Source of the DNA: Amycolatopsis jiangsuensis
GTDB taxonomy: Bacteria > Actinomycetota > Actinomycetes > Mycobacteriales > Pseudonocardiaceae
DNA: 64,000 nucleotides
Reading direction: 5' to 3'
NCBI RefSeq assembly: GCF_014204865.1
Contig: NZ_JACHMG010000001.1
Coordinates: 6,288,501-6,352,500, forward strand
Numbering within the stretch: position 1 is the first letter of the stretch; each line of letters starts with the position of its first letter. Of the stretch, positions 24,713-33,821 are shown piece after piece. The notes beneath the pieces were generated by a model. That model saw only the letters and a program-made list of their open reading frames with translations, had not been told where the DNA came from and did not search any database. Made by a program: the position numbers and the translations under genes.

Positions 24713-26106
24713 CCACGAACACGGCTCGCCCGGTCCGTGTCGGGAAGGCCGCTGTCGGGGCACTCGGCATGCTGGCCGTCGCCAGCGGTGCCCTCGAGTC
24801 GGTGCTGTCACCGACTCTTCCGCTCCTGCAACGGGAACTGGACATGAGTCCGGCCGAAGGGGCGCTGCTCACCATCCTCATCCCCATCACCGGCGCGCTC
24901 GTCACCCCGATCGCGGGCAAGTTCGGCGACCGCTACGGCGGGAAACGAATCCTGACCCGGCTGATGACGGTGGTCGCGATCGGCGGACTGGTGTCCGCGC
25001 TGGCGCCGAGCCTGCCGGTTCTCCTGGCCGGCCAGATACTGCAGGGCGCGATGGTGGGCGCGCTGCCGCTGTCGTTCATCGTGGTGCGCAAACACCTTCC
25101 GGCGCACCAGTCGAAGGTGGCCATCGGGGTGGTCAGCGGGCTGTTCGTCGGCGGCGGGATGGCGGGGATGCTGCTGGCCGGGCCGGTGGCGGAAGGACTG
25201 TCCCGGCACTGGATGTTCGCGCTGCCGACGATCGTGGTCATCGTGGCCGTCGTTCTCGTGCACCGGCTGGTGCCCCACGATGTGCCGGACCGGTCGGAGG
25301 CCTCCGGCGTCGACTGGCTCGGGCTGGTTCTCCTGAGTGCAGCGCTGATCACGCTGATGCTCCTGCTCTCGCTGGCGCCCGACCTCGCCTCGCAGCCGCT
25401 GTTGCTCGTCGGTCTCGTCGTGCTCCTGGCCGCACTCGTCGCCGGATGGGTCGCCGTCGAGCGCCGTGCCGCCGCACCGATGATCGACCTGCGCATGCTG
25501 GCACGGCCGATGATGTGGAAGTCGTGTGTGCTCACGTTCGTGATCTGCATCGGCACCTCGATGGCGGTCTTCCTCGTTCCGCAGCTGTGGGGTGTTTCCG
25601 GTGACGGATACGGTTTCGGGGCCAGTGCCACCGAAATCGGCGTCTTCCTGCTGCCGGGGACGGTGGCCGCGACGCTGGCCGGTCCGGTCGGCGGGATGTG
25701 GGAGCGCCGTTCCGGCTCGCGTGCCGTGGCCACCACCGGGGTCGTCATCATGGTGGTGGCACTGGTCGCCATGGCGTTCGTGCACTCCGAGGCCTGGCAC
25801 CTCGTCGTCGGCAAGGCACTGGTCGCACTGGCCAACGGCCTGTGCATCACGGCGATGACGACCAGCATCGCGACCTCCGTTCCCTCGAACGAAACCGGCA
25901 TCGCCACCAGCACGATCCTGGTGACCCGCGTGCTGGGAATGGCCGTCGGCGGGCTGCTCGGCGGTGCCCTCCTCGCCGCCGGAACCCCTTCCGGGACAGA
26001 CGTTCCGGCCGAATCGGCCTACGTCACCGGTCTCATCATCGCCGGCGTCGTCACGGCGCTGGCCCTGCTCGCCACCCGCACCATGGGCAAAGGAGTACCG
26101 CAATGA
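24709..26106 (+). CDS. MFS multidrug exporter (DHA2/EmrB-QacA type)
   Basis: 465 residues, twelve to fourteen membrane segments. Loop 2-3 motif is GKFGDRYGGKRIL; segment 5 carries the antiporter-like GLFVGGGMAGMLLAGPVAEG. The charged middle loop (VPHDVPDRSEASGVDW) and VERRAAAPMIDLRML are typical of EmrB/QacA relatives. ATG overlaps the leader ORF stop; its own stop overlaps the next ATG by 4 nt. With an adjacent kinase/regulator pair it looks like an inducible drug or metabolite efflux unit. Confidence 0.88.
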   Translation: MTTNTARPVRVGKAAVGALGMLAVASGALESVLSPTLPLLQRELDMSPAEGALLTILIPITGALVTPIAGKFGDRYGGKRILTRLMTVVAIGGLVSALAPSLPVLLAGQILQGAMVGALPLSFIVVRKHLPAHQSKVAIGVVSGLFVGGGMAGMLLAGPVAEGLSRHWMFALPTIVVIVAVVLVHRLVPHDVPDRSEASGVDWLGLVLLSAALITLMLLLSLAPDLASQPLLLVGLVVLLAALVAGWVAVERRAAAPMIDLRMLARPMMWKSCVLTFVICIGTSMAVFLVPQLWGVSGDGYGFGASATEIGVFLLPGTVAATLAGPVGGMWERRSGSRAVATTGVVIMVVALVAMAFVHSEAWHLVVGKALVALANGLCITAMTTSIATSVPSNETGIATSTILVTRVLGMAVGGLLGGALLAAGTPSGTDVPAESAYVTGLIIAGVVTALALLATRTMGKGVPQ

Positions 26107-27320
26107 CTCGCATCGATCAGCCGGAAACCAGCACCACGCGCAAGCGCACGGTCCTGATCTCCGGGGCCAGTATCGCGGGCCCGGCCCTCGCGTTCTGGCT
26201 CAACCGCTACGGATACGCGGTCACAGTGGTGGAGAAGTCCGGCGCGGTCCGCAGCGGTGGCTACCCCATCGACGTGCGCGGCACCGCGCTCGAGGTCGTC
26301 CGGCGGATGGGGATCCTGACCGAACTGCGGGACGCGCACATCGACCTGCGCCGGCTGACGTTCCTGCACGGGGACGGCAGCGAGGTGGCCTCGGTCCACC
26401 CGCACTCCGTCACCGGCGGGGTCGAGGGGCAGGACCTGGAGGTCCGGCGTGGAGATCTGACCAACGCGCTCTACACGGCGGTCCGTGACAACGTCGAGTT
26501 CCTGTTCGACGACTCCATCGACACCCTCGACCAATCCGGTCACGGAGTCGACGTCACCTTCCGCGGCGGCGGCCGACGCACGTTCGACATGGTGTTCGGC
26601 GCGGACGGAATGCACTCCCGTACCAGAGAGATGCTGTTCGGTCCCGAAGAGCAGTTCCATCGGTACCTCGGCTACTGCTTCGCCGTCTTCACCATGCGCA
26701 ACACCTTCGGGCTCTCCCACGAGACCGTCATGTGGAACACCCCGGGCCGGGCCGCGGCTCTCTACGCCGTGGGGGACGACGACGAGGTGCACGCCTTCCT
26801 GAACTTCGCGCGGCCGGAACCGCCGGTCGAGGCGTTTCGTGACCCGGCGGCGCAACGCGATCTGGTCACCGAGGTCTTCGCCGACGCGGGATGGGAGGTG
26901 CCGGGAATGCTGGCCGCCCTGCGCGATGCGGACGACCTGTTCTTCGACGGGGTCAGCCAGATCCGCATGCCCCGCTGGTCCGAGGGCAGGGTCGCGCTGG
27001 TGGGCGACGCCGCGTACGCGCCGTCGTTCCTCACCGGACAGGGCACCAGCCTCGCGCTCGTCGGCGCGTACATGCTGGCCGGTTCGCTGGCCGATCGTGG
27101 TCATATCGCAGGATTCGCTGCCTACGAAGAGGGGACCCGTGACTTCGTGGCCGTCAATCAGGGCCTGGTCGGCGAAGGCGGTGCCAAGCTCTTCCCGACC
27201 ACCGCACGCGCACTGGAGTTGCGCAACGACCGGCTGCGCAATCTCCGTGCCATACCGCCCGCGGAGGGACGGCCGGCGCATTCGGCCCTCGCCCTGCCGA
27301 CGTTCGCGCCTACCCCGTGA
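26103..27320 (+). CDS. FAD-dependent monooxygenase (class A, TetX/Rox-like group)
   Basis: 405 residues. FAD-binding VLISGASIAGPALAFWLNR with VVEKSG, the DG segment MVFGADGMHSRTREM, and the second FAD motif ALVGDAAYAPSFLTGQGTSLAL. The SGGYPIDVRGTALEVVRRMG segment groups it with actinobacterial NAD(P)H-dependent hydroxylases that act on aromatic polyketides or antibiotics; the true substrate is unknown. Start overlaps the exporter stop (ATGA). Export plus oxidation under one two-component system suggests detoxification of an aromatic compound. Confidence 0.85.
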   Translation: MTRIDQPETSTTRKRTVLISGASIAGPALAFWLNRYGYAVTVVEKSGAVRSGGYPIDVRGTALEVVRRMGILTELRDAHIDLRRLTFLHGDGSEVASVHPHSVTGGVEGQDLEVRRGDLTNALYTAVRDNVEFLFDDSIDTLDQSGHGVDVTFRGGGRRTFDMVFGADGMHSRTREMLFGPEEQFHRYLGYCFAVFTMRNTFGLSHETVMWNTPGRAAALYAVGDDDEVHAFLNFARPEPPVEAFRDPAAQRDLVTEVFADAGWEVPGMLAALRDADDLFFDGVSQIRMPRWSEGRVALVGDAAYAPSFLTGQGTSLALVGAYMLAGSLADRGHIAGFAAYEEGTRDFVAVNQGLVGEGGAKLFPTTARALELRNDRLRNLRAIPPAEGRPAHSALALPTFAPTP

Positions 27321-27330
27321 TCCCGGCTGG

Positions 27331-27738
27331 TCAGCTGAGTCGTTGCTTCCGGCTGTTTCGCCAGCGCGCGGCCTGTCGGTAGTACTGGTTCGACGGGGTC
27401 AGGAAGGCCAGAACGGCACCCGCCACGAAGAGCACGGTGCCGATCAGGACGTAGGTCGCGGCTTGGCTCGTTCTCTCGTCGTCGAGGTGGTGGACCGCAC
27501 CCGGCAGCCATTCGACGGTCAGGATGGCCAGAGCGACCAGTGCCGCCACGCGAGCCCAGTTGAAGCGGATCGCCAGCAGGGAGATCAGCACGGTCGCTGA
27601 CGGGAGGCTCGCGTTCGCCCCGCCGGGACCGCCGAGGTTCGTCGCGGTCATCCCGAACAGCAGGGCGGCCAGTGGCAGAGCCACCAGCGCGGCGATCAGC
27701 ACCGGAGGACGCTTCGGACGCCGGGTCGGCTCAGTCAT
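27331..27738 (-). CDS. Small membrane protein, unknown function
   Basis: 135 residues with four hydrophobic stretches (PPVLIAALVALPLAALLFG, the ATVLISLLAIRF region, VAALVALAILTVEWLPGAV and TYVLIGTVLFVAGAVLAFL), a short basic N-terminus and a basic C-terminal tail. I recognise no family. It converges on the monooxygenase gene with only 10 bp between stops. Confidence 0.7.
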   Translation of the reverse strand: MTEPTRRPKRPPVLIAALVALPLAALLFGMTATNLGGPGGANASLPSATVLISLLAIRFNWARVAALVALAILTVEWLPGAVHHLDDERTSQAATYVLIGTVLFVAGAVLAFLTPSNQYYRQAARWRNSRKQRLS

Positions 27739-27915
27739 TGCTCCAGTGTGTACGTCCTCGGGTGGGACCGGTCCCGCCTTCGGGCCGCGGGCGCGATCCG
27801 TGTCCCCCGTGGGAGCTACGGACAGGTGCGCTCCGCAAGGTGACGATTCCCCGCTCCCGGATCCGTAGGTTTCTCCTCAGCCGCGGCGCCGGGTCGTGGA
27901 ATCGGAAGGAGAATC

Positions 27916-28821
27916 ATGAACCGCATGGTCAGGGCCACGGTGGCGGTGCTGTGCTGCGCTGTGGCGGGTGCCGGGCTCGCCGCGTGTGACGACGAGGACG
28001 ATGCGATGGCGGACGCTCCGGTGAGCGTCGGCAGCGAGGCGCCGCGGACGGAGCACGCGCCGCTGACCGGCGACACGAAGATCAAGGTCGGGGACCGGTC
28101 GGTGCACGTGTCCTGTTCGGGCGAGGCGAAGCCCGGTGCACCGGTGATCATGCTGCTGCACGGTGGTGGCGACGGGCTGGACAAGATGGCCGGCTTCCAG
28201 CGGACCCTGAGCGAGAAGAACCGCGTCTGCTCCTACGACCGGCTCGGCGCAGGCACCAGCGACCAGCCGAGCGGGCCGCAGACGATGGAGACCAGCGGCG
28301 AGGTCCTGACCTCGGTCATCGACCAGGTCGCCGGCGACGCCCCGGTCGTGCTGGCCGGGCACTCCCTCGGCGGGCTGTTCGCCGGCCGCTACGCCCCCGA
28401 GCACCAGGACCGGGTCAAGGGGGTCGTGCTGATGGACGCGACCTCGCCGGTCCAGGCCGCCGACCTCACCAGGCTGATCCCGCAGAACGCCACCGGGGAC
28501 GCCGCGCAGCTGCGTGACCAGACCCTGGCCATGCTGGGCGGGCAGAACCCGGAGCAGCTCGCGACCAAGGACGGGGAGGTCCGCTCGGCCGGGGACATCC
28601 CGGTGGCGGTGATCCAGCACGGGCAGCAGTACCTCGCCGCGATCCCGCAGTACGGTCCCGCGCTCGAGCAGGCGTGGTCGGACGGCGCGAAGAAGTGGCT
28701 CGGGCTGTCCAGCCGCAGCACGCTGAGCACCGCGGCGAAGAGCGGGCACTACATCTACCTCGACGAGCCCGCGGTGGCGGTGGAAGAGATCCAGCGGGTC
28801 GTCGCGTCGGTCACGGCGTGA
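27916..28821 (+). CDS. Alpha/beta-hydrolase lipoprotein
   Basis: 301 residues with a lipoprotein signal peptide and lipobox LAAC (Cys24), followed by an acidic linker DDEDD. The hydrolase fold shows MLLHGGGDGLD (oxyanion), CSYDRLGAGTSDQ, nucleophile elbow LAGHSLGGLF, Asp in VLMDATSP and a C-terminal His in KSGHYIYLDEP. A strong GGAAGGAG site precedes the ATG. Anchored on the outer face of the membrane; substrate unknown. Ends in a clear terminator. Confidence 0.87.
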   Translation: MNRMVRATVAVLCCAVAGAGLAACDDEDDAMADAPVSVGSEAPRTEHAPLTGDTKIKVGDRSVHVSCSGEAKPGAPVIMLLHGGGDGLDKMAGFQRTLSEKNRVCSYDRLGAGTSDQPSGPQTMETSGEVLTSVIDQVAGDAPVVLAGHSLGGLFAGRYAPEHQDRVKGVVLMDATSPVQAADLTRLIPQNATGDAAQLRDQTLAMLGGQNPEQLATKDGEVRSAGDIPVAVIQHGQQYLAAIPQYGPALEQAWSDGAKKWLGLSSRSTLSTAAKSGHYIYLDEPAVAVEEIQRVVASVTA

Positions 28822-28832
28822 AACCGGCGCCG

Positions 28833-28867
28833 GATGGCCGGACGAGCGAGCAGCTCGTCCGGCCATC
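28833..28867 (+). terminator. Terminator hairpin after the hydrolase gene
   Basis: Perfect 15-bp arms (28833-28847 and 28853-28867) around GAGCA, 11 bp after the stop and between convergent genes. Confidence 0.75.
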
Positions 28868-28924
28868 GGTCGTTGTCCGCGACCGGTCACGCGGGCGCCC
28901 GGTGGTGCGTCGGTGGTGCGGTGG

Positions 28925-30622
28925 TCACTGGCCGGGCAGGGTGAACGTCGGGGTGCCGACGGTCAGCTTGCTGGTGTAGCCCTGCAGGTAGGTGTCCAGG
29001 TACGGCGCCCGCTCGCCCGCGGTGGGGGTGTCGTCGGCGGGATCGTCCAGCGCCAGCCGCAACCGTGCGTCGGACACGGTGATCTTCTCCCGGGACGGGG
29101 TGTCGAGCCAGTCGCCCGCGGTGGGCGGGATGGTGCCGATCTCCACGGCCAGTGAGTGGCCCGCAGCCAGCGTCCAGTCGCTCGACTTGAGGTCGAAGGC
29201 GACCTCGCCCGGTTTCAGCGTGGACACCTGCTCGTTGAACAGCACCGCGGTCCCGTCCGGGGCGACGTCGTACAGCTTGGTCATGACGTTCCCGTAACCC
29301 TTGGCGTCGAAGGAGATCCGCGGAGTGGCAGTGACCCTGACCGGCTTACCGGCCGGCTGTGACCACTGGAAGAAACTGGTGCCGGTCCTGGTTCCGCTCT
29401 CGCCGCCGTCGTCCACATAGGACCCGCCACCGAGCCGGACGTCGGACGTGCGGGCCGCGCCCGGCCAGGTGTCCTGGGCTCGCCACTTGCCGGTGCTGTC
29501 CTGAATGGAGTATGCCGGGTATCGCACGGACGGCTCGATGCCCTTCAAGTACCGGTCGTAGAACGACATCGTCTCCTCGAACCAGCCTTCGCGGCCCATG
29601 GCAAGGCGGCCGTCCTCGACCCGGTCGTTACCGCGCACGTGGTCCCAGGGACCCAGCCATCCGCGCTCCGGCCCCTGGTGGTTGTCGAGGTACTCCTGGA
29701 CCGCCTCGGGTTCGGTGTTCCATTCGAGCAGACCCTGGGTGAACAGCAGCGGGGTGTCGGTGCCCTTCGCGCGTTCGGCCAGATCGCGGTCTTTCCAGTA
29801 CTGCGAATCCGGATCGGCGGTCTGGTAGCCGAGCAGATTCTGCACGGCGCATTCCGGATGCGTCTTCTCGTATCCGGCGTTCTCCCGGTAATGGGCGTCG
29901 TCGTCCGGCAGCTGCGGCAACGCGGCGATGCTGTTGTAGGTGTTGGGCACGTTGACCATCGTCGAGCGCGGCACCCCGTTCGAGCGGATGTTGCGGTACA
30001 GGTCCCACATGGGTTCCTGGGCGACGACGGCCTTGAGCGCGTCCTGCTTCAGGTCGTTGGCGGCCAGGCCGGTGATCGCGTCGTAGGACTTGCCGTACAT
30101 GCCCACCGAGCCGGTCGACCACGGCTGGCTCGCGGCCCAGTCGATCGCGGCCTCGATGTCGGCCTGCTCGCCGGGGCCGGCGAAGTCGGGACAGCCGGTC
30201 GAGCCGCCGTAGCCGCGCACGTCGACCATGACGAAGGCGTAGCCACGGTCGAACAGGCGGCCGCCTTCGACGAGGTCGGTGAACCGGTCCGAGGGGCCGG
30301 TGTGTTCGCGGCCCTCCGGCCCCTCCTGCCCGGAGTGCCCGAAGTAGGGACCGGCGGACATGATGACCGGCACCTTCCGGCCCTCGGGCAGGTTCGCCGG
30401 CAACAGGACGTCGGCGTGCAGCTCCACCGAGGATCCGTCCGAGGAGGGGAAGTAGTGCTCGGTCCAGGCTCCGCCTTCGGGAACGTAGTCGTTTTCCTCG
30501 TGGGTCACCGGATCACCGGTCGCGGCCTGTGCCACCGCGGTGGAGCCGGTGAGCGCGGCGGTCAGTGCGACGACGAGTGCCGCGGAGGCCGACGCGACGG
30601 TACGCGAGTGTTTCGAGGTCAT
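28925..30622 (-). CDS. Secreted X-Pro dipeptidyl-peptidase/CocE-type hydrolase
   Basis: 565 residues. A Sec signal peptide (cleavage near AVAQA at about residue 33) marks it as extracellular. Catalytic domain of the S15/CocE group: VPVIMSAGPYFG, VMVDVRGYGGSTG, nucleophile Ser in MYGKSYDA, Asp/His in LGPWDHVRG. The C-terminal half is the jelly-roll domain of X-Pro dipeptidyl-peptidases (VRVTATPRISFDAKG, HSLAVEIGTIPPTAGDW). Could cleave proline-containing peptides or esters. Monocistronic, converging on the lipoprotein hydrolase. Confidence 0.85.
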   Translation of the reverse strand: MTSKHSRTVASASAALVVALTAALTGSTAVAQAATGDPVTHEENDYVPEGGAWTEHYFPSSDGSSVELHADVLLPANLPEGRKVPVIMSAGPYFGHSGQEGPEGREHTGPSDRFTDLVEGGRLFDRGYAFVMVDVRGYGGSTGCPDFAGPGEQADIEAAIDWAASQPWSTGSVGMYGKSYDAITGLAANDLKQDALKAVVAQEPMWDLYRNIRSNGVPRSTMVNVPNTYNSIAALPQLPDDDAHYRENAGYEKTHPECAVQNLLGYQTADPDSQYWKDRDLAERAKGTDTPLLFTQGLLEWNTEPEAVQEYLDNHQGPERGWLGPWDHVRGNDRVEDGRLAMGREGWFEETMSFYDRYLKGIEPSVRYPAYSIQDSTGKWRAQDTWPGAARTSDVRLGGGSYVDDGGESGTRTGTSFFQWSQPAGKPVRVTATPRISFDAKGYGNVMTKLYDVAPDGTAVLFNEQVSTLKPGEVAFDLKSSDWTLAAGHSLAVEIGTIPPTAGDWLDTPSREKITVSDARLRLALDDPADDTPTAGERAPYLDTYLQGYTSKLTVGTPTFTLPGQ

Positions 30623-30704
30623 GTCCAGATCTCACCGCGTGCCGGCGCGTCCGGCCAGTGCGAGGACGTCATCGGTTGCGCATGACATTGTTCGGGTCGC
30701 ACAC

Positions 30705-30719
30705 GTGACGTGGCGTCAC
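30705..30719. promoter_or_regulatory. Inverted repeat GTGACG-TGG-CGTCAC in a 312-bp gap
   Basis: Perfect 6-3-6 palindrome, the size of a dimeric regulator operator, about 80 bp upstream of the secreted peptidase gene and 215 bp upstream of the AfsR-like gene. The rest of 30623-30934 has no gene that I can support and presumably holds both divergent promoters. Confidence 0.4.
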
Positions 30720-30934
30720 TTGCGCGTGCCGCGGAGGGGGCATAGCTGAATTGCGTTCACGTATTGGCCCGCACGCCGGAAACGGGTTTCGGCATGCGCT
30801 CAAATGTGCACTTAGGTGGACACTCTTGCGCGATCAGTGTTGTTTCGGGGAAGATCGCGCGCCGTGCCGGTCCTCATTGAAGTATGTGCTCCGCTTCGCC
30901 GAACGCGGATTTCGCGTAGACCCGGAAAACCATT

Positions 30935-33763
30935 GTGGTGACCATGAGAATGGCTGTCAGCCTGCTGGGTCCCGTTCGGGTACGCGACGGCGAGACCGAA
31001 ATCGACCTGGGGCCGGCGGGCCGGCGCTCGCTGTTCGCCCTGCTCGCGTTGCGTACCGGTACGACGGTCCGGCTCGACGAGCTGATCGACGGCCTGTGGG
31101 GTGAGACGGCGCCCAAGACCGCCGAAGGCATCGTGTACACCTACGTTTCCGCGTTGCGTAAGGCACTCGAACCCAGGCGCGCCCGCGGTTCCGCACCCCG
31201 GGTGCTGACCGGGACACGAGCCGGGTACGCACTGCGGCTGCCCGCCGACGCGATCGACGCGTGCCGTTTCGAGGCGGCCGAAGGCCAAGCGCGGCGCCGG
31301 TCGGCCGCCGGCGACTTCGTGGGGGCCCGGGCACAGTGCGATGCCGCGCTGCGTGAATGGAGTGGGCCACCGCTGGCCGGGGCCACCGGCCCGTTCGCCG
31401 AGGCGGAACGCTCCCGGCTCGCCCTGCTGAAGCTGGACGTGGAGGAGCTGCGGTGCGCCGCGTTGCTGGAAACCGGCGGGGCCGGTCACGCCGCCACCGC
31501 GCTGTCCGCGCTGACCGCGGAGAACCCGCTGCACGAGCGGCTGCACGAACTGCTGATGCTCGCCCTCTCCCGCACCGGACGCCAGGCCGAGGCGCTGCGG
31601 GTGTACCAGGGCATCCGGGGCCAGCTCGTCGACGAGCTGGGCATCGAGCCGGGTCCGGCGCTGCGGCGGATGCACGAACGCGTGCTCACCGGCGAGTCCG
31701 CGGCGCCGGCCACGACTCCCGGGCCCATCCGCGTGGTGCCCGCCCAGCTGCCGCACGGGATCGCGGAGTTCGTCGGGCGCGAGGACGAGGCGCGACGGCT
31801 GCGCGAGCTGTGCGAGAGCACGTCCGCCGGCGCTTCCGGCGGATCGGTGGTCATCTCGGCGATCGACGGTTGCGCCGGGGTCGGCAAGACCGCGCTCGCC
31901 GTGCACGTGGCGCACGAGGTCGCGGAGTCCTTTCCGGACGGTCAGCTGTTCCTGGATCTGCGGGGATTCGATCCGCGGCACTCGCCGATCACCCCGGAGG
32001 CCGCGCTCGCCCAGCTGCTGCGGAGCCTGGGCGCGGACGCGGAGGTGATCAGCGGCGACGTCGGGGCGCAGGCCGCGCTGTACCGCTCGCTGCTGGCCGG
32101 GCGCCGGATGCTCGTGGTGCTGGACAACGCGGTGAGCGCGGAGCAGGTCCGGCCGCTGCTGCCCGGTTCGACGGGCTGCCTCGCCCTGGTCACCAGCCGA
32201 AACCGGCTGGCCGGGCTGGTCGCCCGCAACGGCGCCGGCCGGCTCAGTCTCGACGTGCTGCGACCGGCCGAATCCCTGCGGCTGCTGCGGGGAGTGCTCG
32301 GTGCGGCGCGGGTGGACGCCGAACCGGAGCTGGCCGAGGAGCTGGCGATCCACTGTGGACACCTGCCGCTGGCGTTGCGGATCGCGGCGGAGCGGATCCT
32401 CGGCGGCGAGCACTGCGAGCTGGCCGATCTGGTGGCGCAGCTGCGGGTGGTGCCGGAGCGGCTGGACGCACTGTCCACTGCAGACGATGAGTTCTCGGTC
32501 GTGCGCACGGTGTTCTCCTGGTCGTATCACACACTGAAGCCGGAGGAGGCGCACGCGTTCCGGCTGCTCGGCCTGCACCCGGCGGTGGAGCTGGGCGCCG
32601 CGGACGCGGCCGCGCTGCTCGGCCTGCCGGTGCCCGCGGCCCGCCGCCAGCTGGAAGGCCTGGTGCGCCGGCATCTGCTGGAACAGCTCGCGCGGGACCG
32701 TTACCGGTTCCACGACCTGCTTCGCATCTACGCCGCGGAATGCGCTGAGCGGGACGAGTCGGCCGAAACCCGCGGCGAGGCCGTCCGGCGGCTGGTGGCG
32801 TGGTATCTGCGTGCCACGGTCGTCGCGCGGGAGCTGCTGGCGCCGGGGCTGGGGCCGATCGACCCCGGACCGCCCGATCCGGACCGGCCGGCCCCGCGGC
32901 TGCTCGATTACCACGAGGCGATCACCTGGGCGGGGCGCGAGCTGCCTGCGCTGGCCGACGTACTGGAACTGGCCGCGGCGTACGGACTCGACGAGCAGGC
33001 CGCCCGCCTTGCCACCGCGCTCGGCGCGTTGTGCCACTGCATGAGCCGGTGGGCGGAATGGGAGCGGGTCCTCGCGACCGGGCTGCCCGTAGCCAGGCGG
33101 ATCGGGGACCGGCTCGCCGAAGGGCGGCTGTGCAACGACTTCGGCGTGCTGTGTCATTTTCTCGGCCGGGCTGAGGAATCCGTGACGTGGCACCGTGGCG
33201 CGGTCGACCTCCTGGGAAAGCTGGACCGCCGTGACGAGGCGGTCGCGGTGAATCTCGCGGTGGCGTACCTGATGATCGGCTGGGAACTGGACGCGCTGCC
33301 GTTGCTGGAAGACGCGCTGGCGATCGCCAGGGAGCAGCACAGCCGGTTCGTCGAGGCGTCGGTCGCGGACGGCCTCGGCTCGGTGCTGTCCCGGCTCGGC
33401 CGGCACGACGAGGCGATCGAACTCGGGTTGCGGTGCGTCGAGCTGCTGCAGGACACCGGTGCCGAACACATGCTGGCCCACGGACTGCGGGAGGTCGGCC
33501 AGTCGTGCCTGCGTGCCGGACAGGTCGAGGAGGCCGTCCGGCACCTCGGCGACGCCGTCGACCGGTGGCACGAGCTCGGTGACCGCTGGGGCGAGATCTC
33601 CGGCAGCCACGCGCTCGCCCGTGCGCTGTACCGGTCCGGCCGCACCGAACCCGCGCGACGACTGCTCACCGACGCGCTGGAGACCATCCGGGAGTCCGGA
33701 TACCTCGGAGTGCAGGAACGGGAAGAGGGCGAGATGCGGGCCCTGCTGACCGAGATCGGTTGA
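30935..33763 (+). CDS. AfsR/SARP-family regulator (wHTH-BTAD-NB-ARC-TPR)
   Basis: Large cytoplasmic regulator of 942 residues. The N-terminal OmpR-type winged helix (VSLLGPVRVRDGETEIDLGP, LIDGLWGETAPK) is followed by the bacterial activation domain (about 100-250, ending QLVDELGIEPGPALRRMHER). A STAND-type NTPase has Walker A in GCAGVGKTALA and Walker B in RRMLVVLDNA. About 300 residues of TPR-like helices close the protein. Such proteins activate secondary-metabolite or developmental genes. No biosynthetic cluster is adjacent, so targets are unknown. The start may instead be the ATG at 30944 or 30950; no strong ribosome site is visible. Confidence 0.9.
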   Translation: MVTMRMAVSLLGPVRVRDGETEIDLGPAGRRSLFALLALRTGTTVRLDELIDGLWGETAPKTAEGIVYTYVSALRKALEPRRARGSAPRVLTGTRAGYALRLPADAIDACRFEAAEGQARRRSAAGDFVGARAQCDAALREWSGPPLAGATGPFAEAERSRLALLKLDVEELRCAALLETGGAGHAATALSALTAENPLHERLHELLMLALSRTGRQAEALRVYQGIRGQLVDELGIEPGPALRRMHERVLTGESAAPATTPGPIRVVPAQLPHGIAEFVGREDEARRLRELCESTSAGASGGSVVISAIDGCAGVGKTALAVHVAHEVAESFPDGQLFLDLRGFDPRHSPITPEAALAQLLRSLGADAEVISGDVGAQAALYRSLLAGRRMLVVLDNAVSAEQVRPLLPGSTGCLALVTSRNRLAGLVARNGAGRLSLDVLRPAESLRLLRGVLGAARVDAEPELAEELAIHCGHLPLALRIAAERILGGEHCELADLVAQLRVVPERLDALSTADDEFSVVRTVFSWSYHTLKPEEAHAFRLLGLHPAVELGAADAAALLGLPVPAARRQLEGLVRRHLLEQLARDRYRFHDLLRIYAAECAERDESAETRGEAVRRLVAWYLRATVVARELLAPGLGPIDPGPPDPDRPAPRLLDYHEAITWAGRELPALADVLELAAAYGLDEQAARLATALGALCHCMSRWAEWERVLATGLPVARRIGDRLAEGRLCNDFGVLCHFLGRAEESVTWHRGAVDLLGKLDRRDEAVAVNLAVAYLMIGWELDALPLLEDALAIAREQHSRFVEASVADGLGSVLSRLGRHDEAIELGLRCVELLQDTGAEHMLAHGLREVGQSCLRAGQVEEAVRHLGDAVDRWHELGDRWGEISGSHALARALYRSGRTEPARRLLTDALETIRESGYLGVQEREEGEMRALLTEIG

Positions 33764-33821
33764 GTAGCCGGGGGAGGACCCGCGCCGCGGCCGGGGACTC
33801 GCGGGCGCGGGCCCCGCAGGC

